Shown here one piece after another: positions 17,350 to 24,823 of a stretch of 37,596 nucleotides of DNA. A model generated the notes under the pieces. It did no database searches. It was not told where the DNA came from and saw nothing but the letters and a program-made list of their open reading frames with translations. The DNA is from a virus. The DNA lies in the IMG/VR virus record IMGVR_UViG_3300036761_001186, positions 1-37,596 of that record; one strand, given 5' to 3'. How positions within the stretch are numbered: the first letter of the stretch is position 1; each line of letters begins with the position of its first letter. A program made the translations under genes and the position numbers.

Positions 17350-17783
17350 TCCCGCTCGGCATCCGCTCGAACAATCCGGGCAATTTGGAACCTGGCGGCT
17401 GGCAGGGAGAAATGGGGCGCGCTGATGGCGGGCGCTTCGCGCGCTTCAACACGATGCGCAACGGCATACGTGCGCTCAGCAAGCAGCTGCTCGTGTACTA
17501 CGACCGGCACAAGGCGCTGAATGGCTCGCGCATCGACACTGTGGACGAGGCGGTCTCTCGCTGGGCGCCGCCTAACGAGAACAACACAGAGGCGTACATC
17601 GCGATGGTTTGCACGGTTTGCGAAGTCAACCGCGATGACCGACTCGATTTCCACGACCCGACGGGCAACACGCTCTGGTGGCTGGCGCGCGCCATCATGT
17701 ACCAGGAGAACGGATATCACGCAGTTGAGGCCGGCGTCTCGGACGCCGACATGGACGCTGGCATCGCTGCGGCGTTGGCATGA
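17346..17783 (+). CDS. Endolysin, lytic-transglycosylase-like (P5-type)
   Basis: 145 residues. The N-terminal GIRSNNPGNL, followed by GGRFARFNTMRNGIRALSKQ and RWAPPNENNTEAYI, is the pattern of small phage murein-degrading proteins often labelled structural protein P5/lytic transglycosylase. It has no signal peptide, so release would depend on a holin. Its start overlaps the Rz1 stop and its stop overlaps the next start, so the lysis genes form one coupled block. The catalytic acid was not determined by eye. Confidence 0.75.
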   Translation: MIPLGIRSNNPGNLEPGGWQGEMGRADGGRFARFNTMRNGIRALSKQLLVYYDRHKALNGSRIDTVDEAVSRWAPPNENNTEAYIAMVCTVCEVNRDDRLDFHDPTGNTLWWLARAIMYQENGYHAVEAGVSDADMDAGIAAALA

Positions 17784-18259
17784 AGGGCACGATTCACCTA
17801 CCGAGGAGCAAGACTGTTGCTAATCCATTGTTGGACCAACTGCAATCCATCGTCGCCGAACTGATCAAGCAGGACGCGACGGCCGCACACCAAGACGACA
17901 ACGGCGTCACCGTCGTCAACGACATGGTCGTCAAGCCAGCAGGCACACCGCTGGTGAAGGCGCAGAGCGAGGACGATTTCAGCCGTGCGCTGCGTCATCT
18001 GCCGCCGCTCGACGCGGAGGGGCATCAGCGCGCGGACCTCGCTTGGACTATCGGCCCGGCGATCACCAAGGCGATCGCGGCCGGGGCGTACATCCGGACG
18101 GCGCTGAAGTACATCACCATCATCGTCGATCGGCAGGCGGCGACGTGGGATCTGGCCGGGGATGTGGCGACGGAGACGATCACCGCGTCGATCGACTACG
18201 TCCGCTGGACGACCAAGGACGTGCGGGGCGTGCTGATCCCCGACCTGTTCAGCAACTGA
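17780..18259 (+). CDS. Hypothetical phage protein downstream of endolysin, 159 aa
   Basis: ATG 17780 overlaps the endolysin stop (ATGA). The product has a short basic start (KGTIHLPRSKTVANPL), an acidic soluble middle and a C-terminus with a moderately hydrophobic stretch (ITKAIAAGAYIRTALKYITI). It shares the lysis operon but carries no lysis motif. No family is recognised. Confidence 0.55.
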   Translation: MKGTIHLPRSKTVANPLLDQLQSIVAELIKQDATAAHQDDNGVTVVNDMVVKPAGTPLVKAQSEDDFSRALRHLPPLDAEGHQRADLAWTIGPAITKAIAAGAYIRTALKYITIIVDRQAATWDLAGDVATETITASIDYVRWTTKDVRGVLIPDLFSN

Positions 18260-18268
18260 GAAGATGTC

Positions 18269-18445
18269 ATGAACAGCTCAATCGGAATTATCCTGCTCGT
18301 CCTGCTCGTCCTTCTGGTCCTATTCCTTGTTGGAGCGCTCCCGGCGTGGCCGCACGCAGCGCAGTGGGGATGGGGGCCGAGCGGGATGCTCGGCGCCGTG
18401 CTCATCGTCGTGCTCGTCTTCCTACTGATGGGCGGGCGACCATAG
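18269..18445 (+). CDS. DUF3309-type small membrane protein, 58 aa
   Basis: ATG 18269 to TAG 18443-18445. Two hydrophobic helices (IGIILLVLLVLLVLFLVGAL and MLGAVLIVVLVFLLMG) flank a Trp/Pro/Gly loop (PAWPHAAQWGWGPSG). This arrangement, L-rich helix, GALPAWP, WGWGPSG, second helix, is that of the DUF3309 family, common as tiny chromosomal genes in Pseudomonadota. Function of the family is unknown. Here it follows the lysis genes and could be a moron (host-type gene carried by the phage) or a lysis accessory. Confidence 0.8.
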   Translation: MNSSIGIILLVLLVLLVLFLVGALPAWPHAAQWGWGPSGMLGAVLIVVLVFLLMGGRP

Positions 18446-18538
18446 ATCCAACGAGCGGCCGGCAGCCGATACGGTTGGCGAGACCTCCTTCCATCGCCCT
18501 CTGGTCCGTTGCCGGCTCGCTCACCTTCAGGGTAAACG

Positions 18539-18739
18539 ATGCCGAATCCAGCCCATCTCGAGTGCCCGGTCTGCCATCACATCTTCCTACCTGAGAGACC
18601 GTCTCGGGTTGGCGGGTGCTGTTCGCCGCGGTGCGCCAGACTGCTCGACGCGGAGAAGCGCAACCCCGGCATCATCACCAAAGCAGACAAGCTCATGGCG
18701 GCGATAGAGGCCGATATAGAGCGGATTCTGAAGTCGTAG
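18539..18739 (+). CDS. Zinc-ribbon-like small protein, 66 aa
   Basis: The sequence has two Cys pairs, CPVCHHIF and CCSPRC, about 15 residues apart, suggesting a structural zinc site, then a helical C-terminus (TKADKLMAAIEADIERIL). A ribosome-site-like AGGG lies 7-10 nt before ATG 18539. It heads the cargo cassette, with 4 bp to the next gene. The role is unknown; nucleic-acid or protein binding is possible. The 93-bp gap before it holds no gene. Confidence 0.55.
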   Translation: MPNPAHLECPVCHHIFLPERPSRVGGCCSPRCARLLDAEKRNPGIITKADKLMAAIEADIERILKS

Positions 18740-18743
18740 TCCA

Positions 18744-19364
18744 GTGATCCGCGAAGGGTGGGGGGCGGTCGTCTGTGTGGCCAGCGGCCCATCGTTCACC
18801 GTTGAGCAAGCCGAACTGATCGCCGCTGCGCGCGCGGCGGATCGCTGCCGCGTCATCGTCGTCAACGACAACTGGCGGCGTTTGCCGGGAGCAGACATCC
18901 TATATGCGGGCGACGGAAAATGGTTCGATCTGTATGTCGACAAGATCAGGGCCGCCAGCTTCTCCGGAGAACTGTGGACGCAGGACCATGCGGCATCGGA
19001 AAAGCATGGCCTGCACCACATCGAATCGAAGTGCGGGAACGAACTGCTTTCGCGTGACGATCACCGAATCACGCAAGGGCAGAACAGCGGGTTCCAGGCG
19101 ATCATGTTGGCGAGGCTGTTCGGCGCGCGGACGGTCGTACTTTGCGGCTTCGATATGATGCGCGGCCCTCATGGCGAAAAGCACTGGTTCGGCGCCCATC
19201 CGCTGCCGCTCTCCAATGGCGATCCGACTTCGTTCCGGCGTAACTTCGAGGCGGTCGCGCTTGGGCTGAAAGCCGAGGGAACGCGAGTCGTCAACTGTAG
19301 TGCCGTGACGGCTCTTACTTGTTTCGAGCGCGCCGATCTTGCCACAACACTCTCCGCACTCTGA
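18744..19364 (+). CDS. DUF115-like Rossmann protein of the glycan cassette
   Basis: 206 residues from GTG 18744. The start WGAVVCVASGPSFTVEQAEL is a Rossmann-like beta-Gly-x-Gly strand, followed by RVIVVNDNWRRLPGADILYA and HRITQGQNSGFQAIMLARLF, which resemble the DUF115/6-hydroxymethylpterin-pyrophosphokinase-like family, some members of which modify glycans. It is the first enzyme of seven tightly packed genes. The substrate is unknown. It may prepare or transfer a sugar or phosphate in surface-polysaccharide modification; that is inference from neighbours. Confidence 0.55.
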   Translation: MIREGWGAVVCVASGPSFTVEQAELIAAARAADRCRVIVVNDNWRRLPGADILYAGDGKWFDLYVDKIRAASFSGELWTQDHAASEKHGLHHIESKCGNELLSRDDHRITQGQNSGFQAIMLARLFGARTVVLCGFDMMRGPHGEKHWFGAHPLPLSNGDPTSFRRNFEAVALGLKAEGTRVVNCSAVTALTCFERADLATTLSAL

Positions 19365-19372
19365 GGACATCC

Positions 19373-19966
19373 GTGGAAACCGCAGTCGCAACCGCAACTC
19401 TCGAATCCCTCTACAAGGCGCACTGCGCCGCCAACACCGCGATTTCCGCGCACCTGCCGAGGCTGCGACGGTTGGCCGAAGGACTCGACGTCGTGGTGGA
19501 GTTTGGCGTGAAGCGCGGGGCGTCGTCGTCGGCGCTGTTGCTGGGCGCCGCAGTCGTCGTGAGTTACGACGTAGCCTCGACGCGCGAGGCGCAGGACTTG
19601 AAACGCGTCGTCGGCGCGCGCTGGCACTACATGCTCGAAGATTCGCGCCAGGCGGATGTCCCCGTCTGCGATCTCCTATTCATCGACTCGCAGCACGACT
19701 ATGCCCAATGCCGCGCCGAGCTGGAGGCGCACGCCGATAAGGTAGGCCGATATCTAGCGTTCCACGATACGATCACCTTCGGTTCAGTGGGCGCGAAGGG
19801 CGAGACCGGCGAGCACTCGTGGCAGTACCAACGCGGGCAATGCTGCCCGCCGAACTGTCTTGGCGTCCGGCAGGCGATCGACGAGCTGATGATCCGCGAC
19901 CCATCGTGGCGCATCGCGGCGGCCTATCCGGATTCGCACGGTCTGCTTGTGCTCGAGCGGCGATGA
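19373..19966 (+). CDS. Class I SAM-dependent methyltransferase-like protein (1)
   Basis: GTG 19373 has a good ribosome site (GAGGA, 5 nt upstream) just after the previous stop; the frame extends to 19319 but that part overlaps the upstream gene. A motif I-type strand and loop (LDVVVEFGVKRGASSSALLL) and an acidic motif (CDLLFIDSQHDYAQC), then RYLAFHDTITFGS, match the Methyltransf_24-type fold, where IDxxHxY and HDT are usual. 197 residues is normal for a single domain. It shares its stop with the next gene's start (ATGA). It probably methylates a sugar in the same pathway as its neighbours. Confidence 0.7.
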   Translation: METAVATATLESLYKAHCAANTAISAHLPRLRRLAEGLDVVVEFGVKRGASSSALLLGAAVVVSYDVASTREAQDLKRVVGARWHYMLEDSRQADVPVCDLLFIDSQHDYAQCRAELEAHADKVGRYLAFHDTITFGSVGAKGETGEHSWQYQRGQCCPPNCLGVRQAIDELMIRDPSWRIAAAYPDSHGLLVLERR

Positions 19967-20529
19967 TTCACTACATCGGCGACCTGTCGCGTCGCGATGC
20001 CGAACTGCTCCGCGTGCTGGCCGTAAAAGCCGATCGCATCCTCGAATTCGGGGCCGGCGCGTCGACGCAGATATTCGCTGCGTATGGGCGCGGGACCGTG
20101 GAGACGGTTGAGACCGATCTGGAGTGGATCGAGAAAACACATCGCAACTTCTTGGCGATCGGGATCGAACGGACGATCACGTTTCACATCTGGCAGGCTT
20201 TCGTGCCAGTCGGACCTTACTCGCTGATCTTCGTCGATGGCATCGACGAATTGCGCCGGGAGTTCGCCTTCAAGACATGGCCAACGCTTGCGATCGGCGG
20301 CGTCATGTGCTTCCACGACACCCGCCGTACTGCCCCGCACGGGGCGTCCAAGACCTCGGACATTCAGAACGCGTTGGCCATTGCCGAGACCTTCTCTCCG
20401 GAGGTCGATCGCGTCGTGCTGAACCAGGCTGACTCCAACATCACCGTCGTGACCAAGCGCGCCCCCTTGTTGCTCGAGGATTGGAATGCGATCGAAGGAC
20501 GTACAGCCGCCATGATAGGCATCGCGTGA
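19963..20529 (+). CDS. Class I SAM-dependent methyltransferase-like protein (2)
   Basis: ATG 19963 overlaps the previous stop; the longer frame from 19819 is antisense-like and excluded. 188 residues: motif I ILEFGAGASTQIFAAYG, then VETDLEWIE, SLIFVDGIDELRREF and GGVMCFHDTRR. This is the methyltransferase fold with FVDG and HDTR motifs as in the previous protein, but with low direct similarity. It lies in the middle of the glycan cassette. The acceptor is unknown. Confidence 0.7.
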   Translation: MIHYIGDLSRRDAELLRVLAVKADRILEFGAGASTQIFAAYGRGTVETVETDLEWIEKTHRNFLAIGIERTITFHIWQAFVPVGPYSLIFVDGIDELRREFAFKTWPTLAIGGVMCFHDTRRTAPHGASKTSDIQNALAIAETFSPEVDRVVLNQADSNITVVTKRAPLLLEDWNAIEGRTAAMIGIA

Positions 20530-21206
20530 TCGTCGTCTATACCGCCATTTTCGGCGGCAGCGATTCGCTCAAGCCAGCGCCTCCGGCCGACCGCTGCGTC
20601 TGCTACACCGACGACACGAAGCTCGCCGGTGCTGGCTGGGAAATTGTACGGCGCCCGCCTGAGAAGAGCGCCCGCCGCGCTGCCCGCGTGCTGAAAATGT
20701 CGGCCTCAGAAATGTTCCCCAACGCCGAAGCGTCCGTATGGGTAGACGGCTCGATCGAAATCTGTGATTGGGCTTACCTCATGGCGGACACCGACAAAGC
20801 CGATATCGCGTGCTTTACACATCCCGATCGCTCGAACTGCTACGACGAGGGCCGCAAGGTCGTGCAGTTGCGCATCGCCCATGCGAGCAAGGTTCATCTC
20901 GCGCTTGAGATCTACCGCCGCGATGGATTCTCGCCGACGGCGCTTTCGACGACCGGTCTATTTTTCCGCAAACACACGCCTGCGGTTGCCGCGTTCAACG
21001 CCCTCTGGCGCGCGCACCTTGACCGTTTCGGGACGAACGACCAGGTACACGTCGACTATTGCGCATGGAAGTGCGGTGTTCCGATCACCTATCTCGCAGG
21101 CCACTACCGCGACAACCCGTACGCGCGCTATGACAAGGCGGACCATCATCGACGGCGCCGACCGCAGTTCCTGATCGAGGAGGACTGTGCGCATTATCTG
21201 GCGTGA
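20526..21206 (+). CDS. DUF616-type glycosyltransferase-like protein
   Basis: GTG 20526 overlaps the previous stop (GTGA) and gives 226 residues. The opening VVYTAIFGGSDSLKPAPP, then CVCYTDD, ARVLKM and ASVWVDGSIEI, are hallmark segments of DUF616 (related to plant TOD1/MUCI70 proteins), a glycosyltransferase-like family. WVDGS is the likely nucleotide-sugar/metal site. The C-terminus contains TNDQVHVDYCAWKC. In the cassette it likely transfers a sugar to a surface or virion glycan. Confidence 0.7.
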   Translation: MIVVYTAIFGGSDSLKPAPPADRCVCYTDDTKLAGAGWEIVRRPPEKSARRAARVLKMSASEMFPNAEASVWVDGSIEICDWAYLMADTDKADIACFTHPDRSNCYDEGRKVVQLRIAHASKVHLALEIYRRDGFSPTALSTTGLFFRKHTPAVAAFNALWRAHLDRFGTNDQVHVDYCAWKCGVPITYLAGHYRDNPYARYDKADHHRRRRPQFLIEEDCAHYLA

Positions 21207-21675
21207 CGACGACGTCCTGTTCCATCGGCATCGCTTGCCCGAACTGCTCGCGCTTGACGATATATTCCAGCGCTACGGATGTCTGCATACCGTCGCAATC
21301 ATCGCCGAGACGCTGACGCCTGAACTCGGCGCCATCATCCGCGAGCGCGGCATGTCGGCGCAGTTGCACTGCTGGTCGCACGACGATCTGTCCGTCGACG
21401 AAACAGCGATCGCACAACTTCCGGCTGCGGTTGCAAAGATCGAAGACATGGTCGGGGCGCGCCCGACGATCCTATACCCGCCGTGGAATCGGACGAGCCA
21501 GGCGCTCGAGGCTGCCGCAGCCGCGCTCGGCCTAACCGTGTCATGGCAGAAAATCTCGCTCGAGCAGTACATCCGCGCAAATGGCGACGTGTCCGAGACG
21601 GTGTGCAATTTTCACTACTGGAACGAGGGCGATGCGAAGTTGATCGAGCCGGCGCTCAAGATCGCGACCGCATGA
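21187..21675 (+). CDS. Polysaccharide deacetylase-like protein (CE4 fold)
   Basis: 162 residues from GTG 21187, overlapping the 3' end of the DUF616 gene by 20 nt. The N-terminus RIIWRDDDV gives the catalytic Asp pair (D7-D9); LHCWSHDDLS gives an HxxxH metal site (H61, H65); YPPWNR (98-102) is the usual third motif of NodB/CE4 deacetylases. It is shorter than most, probably a minimal barrel. Deacetylation of N-acetyl sugars in a surface polysaccharide is expected. There is no signal peptide, so it would act in the cytoplasm, for example on a lipid-linked precursor. Confidence 0.75.
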   Translation: MRIIWRDDDVLFHRHRLPELLALDDIFQRYGCLHTVAIIAETLTPELGAIIRERGMSAQLHCWSHDDLSVDETAIAQLPAAVAKIEDMVGARPTILYPPWNRTSQALEAAAAALGLTVSWQKISLEQYIRANGDVSETVCNFHYWNEGDAKLIEPALKIATA

Positions 21676-22166
21676 AAACGACGGATTACGCGCCGCGCGC
21701 CGCTCCGTTCGATAGCTACCTCAAAGGCCGCGACCTCGTCGGCGCAGAAATCGGCGTCGACGTTGGGGCGCACGCCGAGGCGCTGCTCACCTATTGCCCG
21801 GTCGCGATGCTGCACCTCGTCGACCCGTGGCCGAAGGAGTGGGCGCGCGGGTACTGCGAAGGACGGCTCGCGCGCTTCCGTGCCCGCGTTGAAATGCACC
21901 AGACCAGCTCGCTCGACGGCGCGCGATCGTTCCCGCCAGGCAGTCTCGACTTTGCCTACATCGACCAGGTACACGACGGGCCGAGCGTTACGGCCGATCT
22001 TCACGCTTGGTGGCCGCTCGTTAAGCCGGGCGGCGTCCTCGGCTACCGCAATTATGCGGAAGGACGCGGCGAACCGTTGGACCTGGCGATTGATGCCTTC
22101 GTCGCCGAGCATCGGATCCGGACGAAGTACGAGCGGTATCTGAACGACCTGATCCTGTTCCGTTGA
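21672..22166 (+). CDS. Class I SAM-dependent methyltransferase-like protein (3)
   Basis: ATG 21672 overlaps the deacetylase stop (ATGA); 164 residues. Motifs: VGAEIGVDVGAHAEALLTY, HLVDPWPKEW, LDFAYIDQVHDGPSVTADLH and WWPLVKPGGVLGYRNY. This is the pattern of Methyltransf_24-like proteins where DP.W and YID..H are conserved. It is the third methyltransferase-like gene in the cassette. The stop overlaps the TTG start of the last gene. Confidence 0.7.
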   Translation: MKTTDYAPRAAPFDSYLKGRDLVGAEIGVDVGAHAEALLTYCPVAMLHLVDPWPKEWARGYCEGRLARFRARVEMHQTSSLDGARSFPPGSLDFAYIDQVHDGPSVTADLHAWWPLVKPGGVLGYRNYAEGRGEPLDLAIDAFVAEHRIRTKYERYLNDLILFR

Positions 22167-22861
22167 AAATCTCCGTCCTCACGCCAACCTGCGACCGGCC
22201 CGTAGCCTTCGCTCTCTGCGAGCGCTGGATCGCTCGGCAAACCGTCCAACCGGACGAATGGATCGTCGCCGACGGCGGGCAAGTCCCGGCAGTCTGCACG
22301 ATGAGGCAGATCCATCTCCACAATCCGCGCCAGCCGGGGGCCGAGAACTTCGCCCACAACCTGCTTGCCGGCATCGCCGCGGCGAAGGGCGATATTTGCG
22401 TCGTGATCGAGGACGATGACCACGTCGCCCCTACGCACATCGAATCCCTCGTCGCCGCGCTCGCCTGCCCCTATTCTCTCCTCGCGGGCGACGACGTCCA
22501 GCGCTACTACAACGTCGCCCATCGCTGCTGGCGCATCTTCAACAACGTCGGCGCCTCCCTCTGCCAAACCGCCATGCGCCGCGGGGCGCTTGGGCTCTTC
22601 GAGACCATCATCCGCCAATGCCTCGCTAGCGGCACCTATGGCATCGACACGACGCTCTGGCGGGCCGTGCCGACGGCGCAATGGGCGCTCACCGGGAAAC
22701 AGACCGTTCTCGGCATCAAGGGGCTGCCGGGGCAGGCCGGCCTCGGCATCGGGCATCGGCCGGCGGGCCCGGGTTGGGCTCCGGACCCGGATCTCGCGAA
22801 GCTGCGAGAGTGGATCTGGGAGGATGCAGAGCTGTACGCTGAGTATCGCCCACCGAAATGA
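22163..22861 (+). CDS. Glycosyltransferase family 2 protein
   Basis: TTG 22163 overlaps the previous stop and opens MKISVLTPTCDRPVAFALCE, the classical GT2 beginning. EWIVADGG and IEDDDHV (acidic residues 84-86, nucleotide-sugar/metal site) support a GT-A fold. 232 residues is short but complete for GT2. It is the last gene of the cassette, and 226 bp separate it from the integrase. Probable role: transfer of a sugar in surface-glycan decoration. Confidence 0.75.
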   Translation: MKISVLTPTCDRPVAFALCERWIARQTVQPDEWIVADGGQVPAVCTMRQIHLHNPRQPGAENFAHNLLAGIAAAKGDICVVIEDDDHVAPTHIESLVAALACPYSLLAGDDVQRYYNVAHRCWRIFNNVGASLCQTAMRRGALGLFETIIRQCLASGTYGIDTTLWRAVPTAQWALTGKQTVLGIKGLPGQAGLGIGHRPAGPGWAPDPDLAKLREWIWEDAELYAEYRPPK

Positions 22862-22879
22862 GGCGCTGGCGTTGACTGC

Positions 22880-23080
22880 GGGCGCCAAACCGGCGCCAAT
22901 TACCGATTTTTACCTATGGTGCGCCGTTGCCCTTCCTGGGCACCAGGCCGCTATTTCTCCCGATCTACATAGGGCGCCATTCGGCCCCCTATCATAGCGA
23001 AACCGCACATTCGTTCCGGTAGCATTCTCCCACTTTTCACCATAAGATACCGCCTTTACCGGGCGCCAATCGGGCGCCAA
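22880..23080 (+). repeat. GGGCGCCAA repeats upstream of the integrase
   Basis: The 226-bp gap before the integrase gene contains no gene but five copies of a 9-mer around the palindrome GGCGCC: 22880-22888, 22891-22899 (CGGCGCCAA), 22972-22980 (GGGCGCCAT), 23061-23069 and 23072-23080. Two close pairs flank a single copy. Short repeats beside a tyrosine integrase suggest arm-type sites of attP or binding sites for an integrase regulator. The core attachment site itself cannot be recognised without the host junction. Confidence 0.5.
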
Positions 23081-23086
23081 AGGCGG
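23050..23086 (+). promoter_or_regulatory. Inverted repeat covering the integrase ribosome-binding site
   Basis: CCGCCTTT (23050-23057) is the exact complement of AAAGGCGG (23079-23086), which lies directly before ATG 23088 and contains the only purine-rich ribosome-site candidate. Folding would hide it, and the loop holds two GGGCGCCA copies that can pair further. This suggests translational or binding-site control of integrase. Confidence 0.45.
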
Positions 23087-23087
23087 C

Positions 23088-24065
23088 ATGCCAACCTATC
23101 GCAAGCGGGGCAACACCTGGCGCGCCGAGGTCAAGTGTGCTGGCGTGCGGCTGTCCAACACGTTCCAGACCAAGGCGTCCGCCGTCGCTTGGGCAAAGCA
23201 GCGCGAGGGGGAAATCCTCGCCGGCAAACGCGGACAGATCATAGCGCGAACCGTCCGCCATGCGCTCGAGCGGTACGCCGAGGTCGTGAGTCCAAAGCAC
23301 CGCGGTGAACGTTGGGAGAAGGCCCGCCTTACCAAGCTGTCGCGCGAACTGCCATTCGCCGGGCGCTGGCTCGCCCATGTCCGGCGCGACGACGTGGCGA
23401 AGTGGCGGGACTCCATGCTCGACAAGCTGGCGCCGGCGTCGGCGCGGCGGGAGTTCGGCCTGTTGCGTGCCGTGTTCGCCGTCGTCGTGCGCGAATGGCG
23501 ATGGCTCAACGAATCCCCTTTCGCCGGGATCTCTCCGCCACCGGAAGGCAAACCCCGCACGCGCCGGGTGAGCGACGACGAAATCGACCGGATCATGCTG
23601 GCCTTGAACTATGAGCGCGGCATGCGCCCCGAATCGGCTTCGCAATTCGTCGCCGCGGCGGTCCTCCTGGCTTTAGAAACGGCGCTGCGGCAGGGCGAGA
23701 TACTTTCCCTCAACGGCGGGCGGATCAACGCGCCTGCGCGTTTCCTGCGCCTTGTGGATACGAAGAACGGGGAAGCGCGAGACGTGCCGCTGTCCAAGGC
23801 AGCGCTCGCCGTGCTCGAGCTGCTCCCCGACCCGCCGTTTCCTCTCGCGGCGCATACCTTCGACATCCTGTTCCGCAAGGCCAGAAGGCGGGCGGGGTTG
23901 AATGATGTCCACTTTCACGACCTAAGACGAGAGGCGACGACGCGGCTAGCGGCAAAACTCGACGTCCTGACCTTGGCGAAGATGACCGGCCACAAGGACG
24001 TGAAACTGCTGTTGAAGGTGTATTACGCGCCGGACATGACGAGCGTTGCCGAGCGGCTAGACTAG
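23088..24065 (+). CDS. int: Tyrosine site-specific integrase
   Basis: 325 residues, full length. The N-terminus (TYRKRGNTWRAEVKCAGV) is an arm-binding-type domain and residues about 50-145 a SAM-like core-binding domain. The catalytic set is present: Arg201 (TALRQGEILSL), Lys226 (VDTKNGEARDVPL), His277 and Arg280 (VHFHDLRREATTR), His302 (MTGHKDVKLLLK), and nucleophile Tyr312 or Tyr313 (KVYYAP). It integrates and, with an excisionase, excises the phage. Its stop is shared with the convergent excisionase-like gene (CTAG at 24062-24065). Confidence 0.95.
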   Translation: MPTYRKRGNTWRAEVKCAGVRLSNTFQTKASAVAWAKQREGEILAGKRGQIIARTVRHALERYAEVVSPKHRGERWEKARLTKLSRELPFAGRWLAHVRRDDVAKWRDSMLDKLAPASARREFGLLRAVFAVVVREWRWLNESPFAGISPPPEGKPRTRRVSDDEIDRIMLALNYERGMRPESASQFVAAAVLLALETALRQGEILSLNGGRINAPARFLRLVDTKNGEARDVPLSKAALAVLELLPDPPFPLAAHTFDILFRKARRRAGLNDVHFHDLRREATTRLAAKLDVLTLAKMTGHKDVKLLLKVYYAPDMTSVAERLD

Positions 24066-24265
24066 GCGGTGAGTTCGCGCTGCTGGCGCATCCATTCATC
24101 GATTTCCGCGGCATTCCAGCGCGGGTTGCCCTTGCCGCCGATGCGTGAAGGTTTCGGGAAATCGGGCCGGCAGGCGATGCGCTCGCGGATGATGCGGGCT
24201 TCGTAGCCGAGCATGGTCCCGACGCCTTCCGCGTCGAGCCATAGGATCTGCGTTGGGATCAGCAT
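24062..24265 (-). CDS. AlpA/excisionase-like DNA-binding protein, 67 aa
   Basis: The start is ATG at 24265, overlapping the upstream gene's stop; the frame extends further but inside that gene. The 67 residues contain ILWLDAEGVGTMLGYEARII, then PDFPKPSRIGGKGNPRWNAA and EIDEWM, the winged-helix pattern of AlpA and excisionase proteins (helix-turn-helix, RxG...RW..EI..W). Encoded opposite to and touching the integrase gene, it is the best excisionase candidate. It is last in the leftward early operon, so it would be made when the repressor is lifted, as expected for excision. Confidence 0.7.
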   Translation of the reverse strand: MLIPTQILWLDAEGVGTMLGYEARIIRERIACRPDFPKPSRIGGKGNPRWNAAEIDEWMRQQRELTA

Positions 24266-24795
24266 GAGGCGGCTTCGGCCCGCTGCCTTGCGATCCGTGG
24301 TTCCAAGACGTAGCGCCCGTACCAATCGATCAACCGTACTTCCCCTGGAGCGCCGACGGTTCCGCCGACGAAAAGTCGAACAGTCACATAATCACAGTCC
24401 AGCGCGAACCAAAGATTGGCGTAGGCGTGTCGGCGCTTTGCGGTCAGGTGGCACGTATGCACTATTTCGTAGCAGTGCAGCTCGTCATCGACTATCTTCC
24501 AGGCGTCAGGTCTGACGGTAATGTCGTCTATGATTTCGTCGCGGAAGATGGGGCGTCCTTTCGGATGATCCCATTGCCCGCCTTCGACCATTCGCACATC
24601 GCTGTCTGTGTAGGTCCATTTGCGAAGTACCGCAGCACGGAACCCATCGCGCAAAAGCGTAGAGTCGCTCGCACATAGAGCTTGAACCGCGGCCTCATGC
24701 TCCGTGATCGTCCGCTCGGGTTTATGGACGGATCTGTGCCTCCGGCGCCGAGCTTCGCGGAGTTTGATGCGCTCAATATCGGTCAGTTCGATCAT
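24259..24795 (-). CDS. Hypothetical early phage protein, 178 aa
   Basis: ATG 24795 has a ribosome site (GGGAGA about 7 nt upstream on the minus strand). The product is basic at the N-terminus (KLREARRRRHRSVHKPERTI) with a compact middle (DITVRPDAWKIVDDELHCYE, HLTAKRRHAYANLWFALDCD). I do not recognise a family. The context, between excisionase and the DUF1566/RT remnant region, marks it as an early non-structural gene. Confidence 0.6.
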   Translation of the reverse strand: MIELTDIERIKLREARRRRHRSVHKPERTITEHEAAVQALCASDSTLLRDGFRAAVLRKWTYTDSDVRMVEGGQWDHPKGRPIFRDEIIDDITVRPDAWKIVDDELHCYEIVHTCHLTAKRRHAYANLWFALDCDYVTVRLFVGGTVGAPGEVRLIDWYGRYVLEPRIARQRAEAASC

Positions 24796-24823
24796 TGTCG
24801 ATCTCCCGGCGTCAAGAATACGC

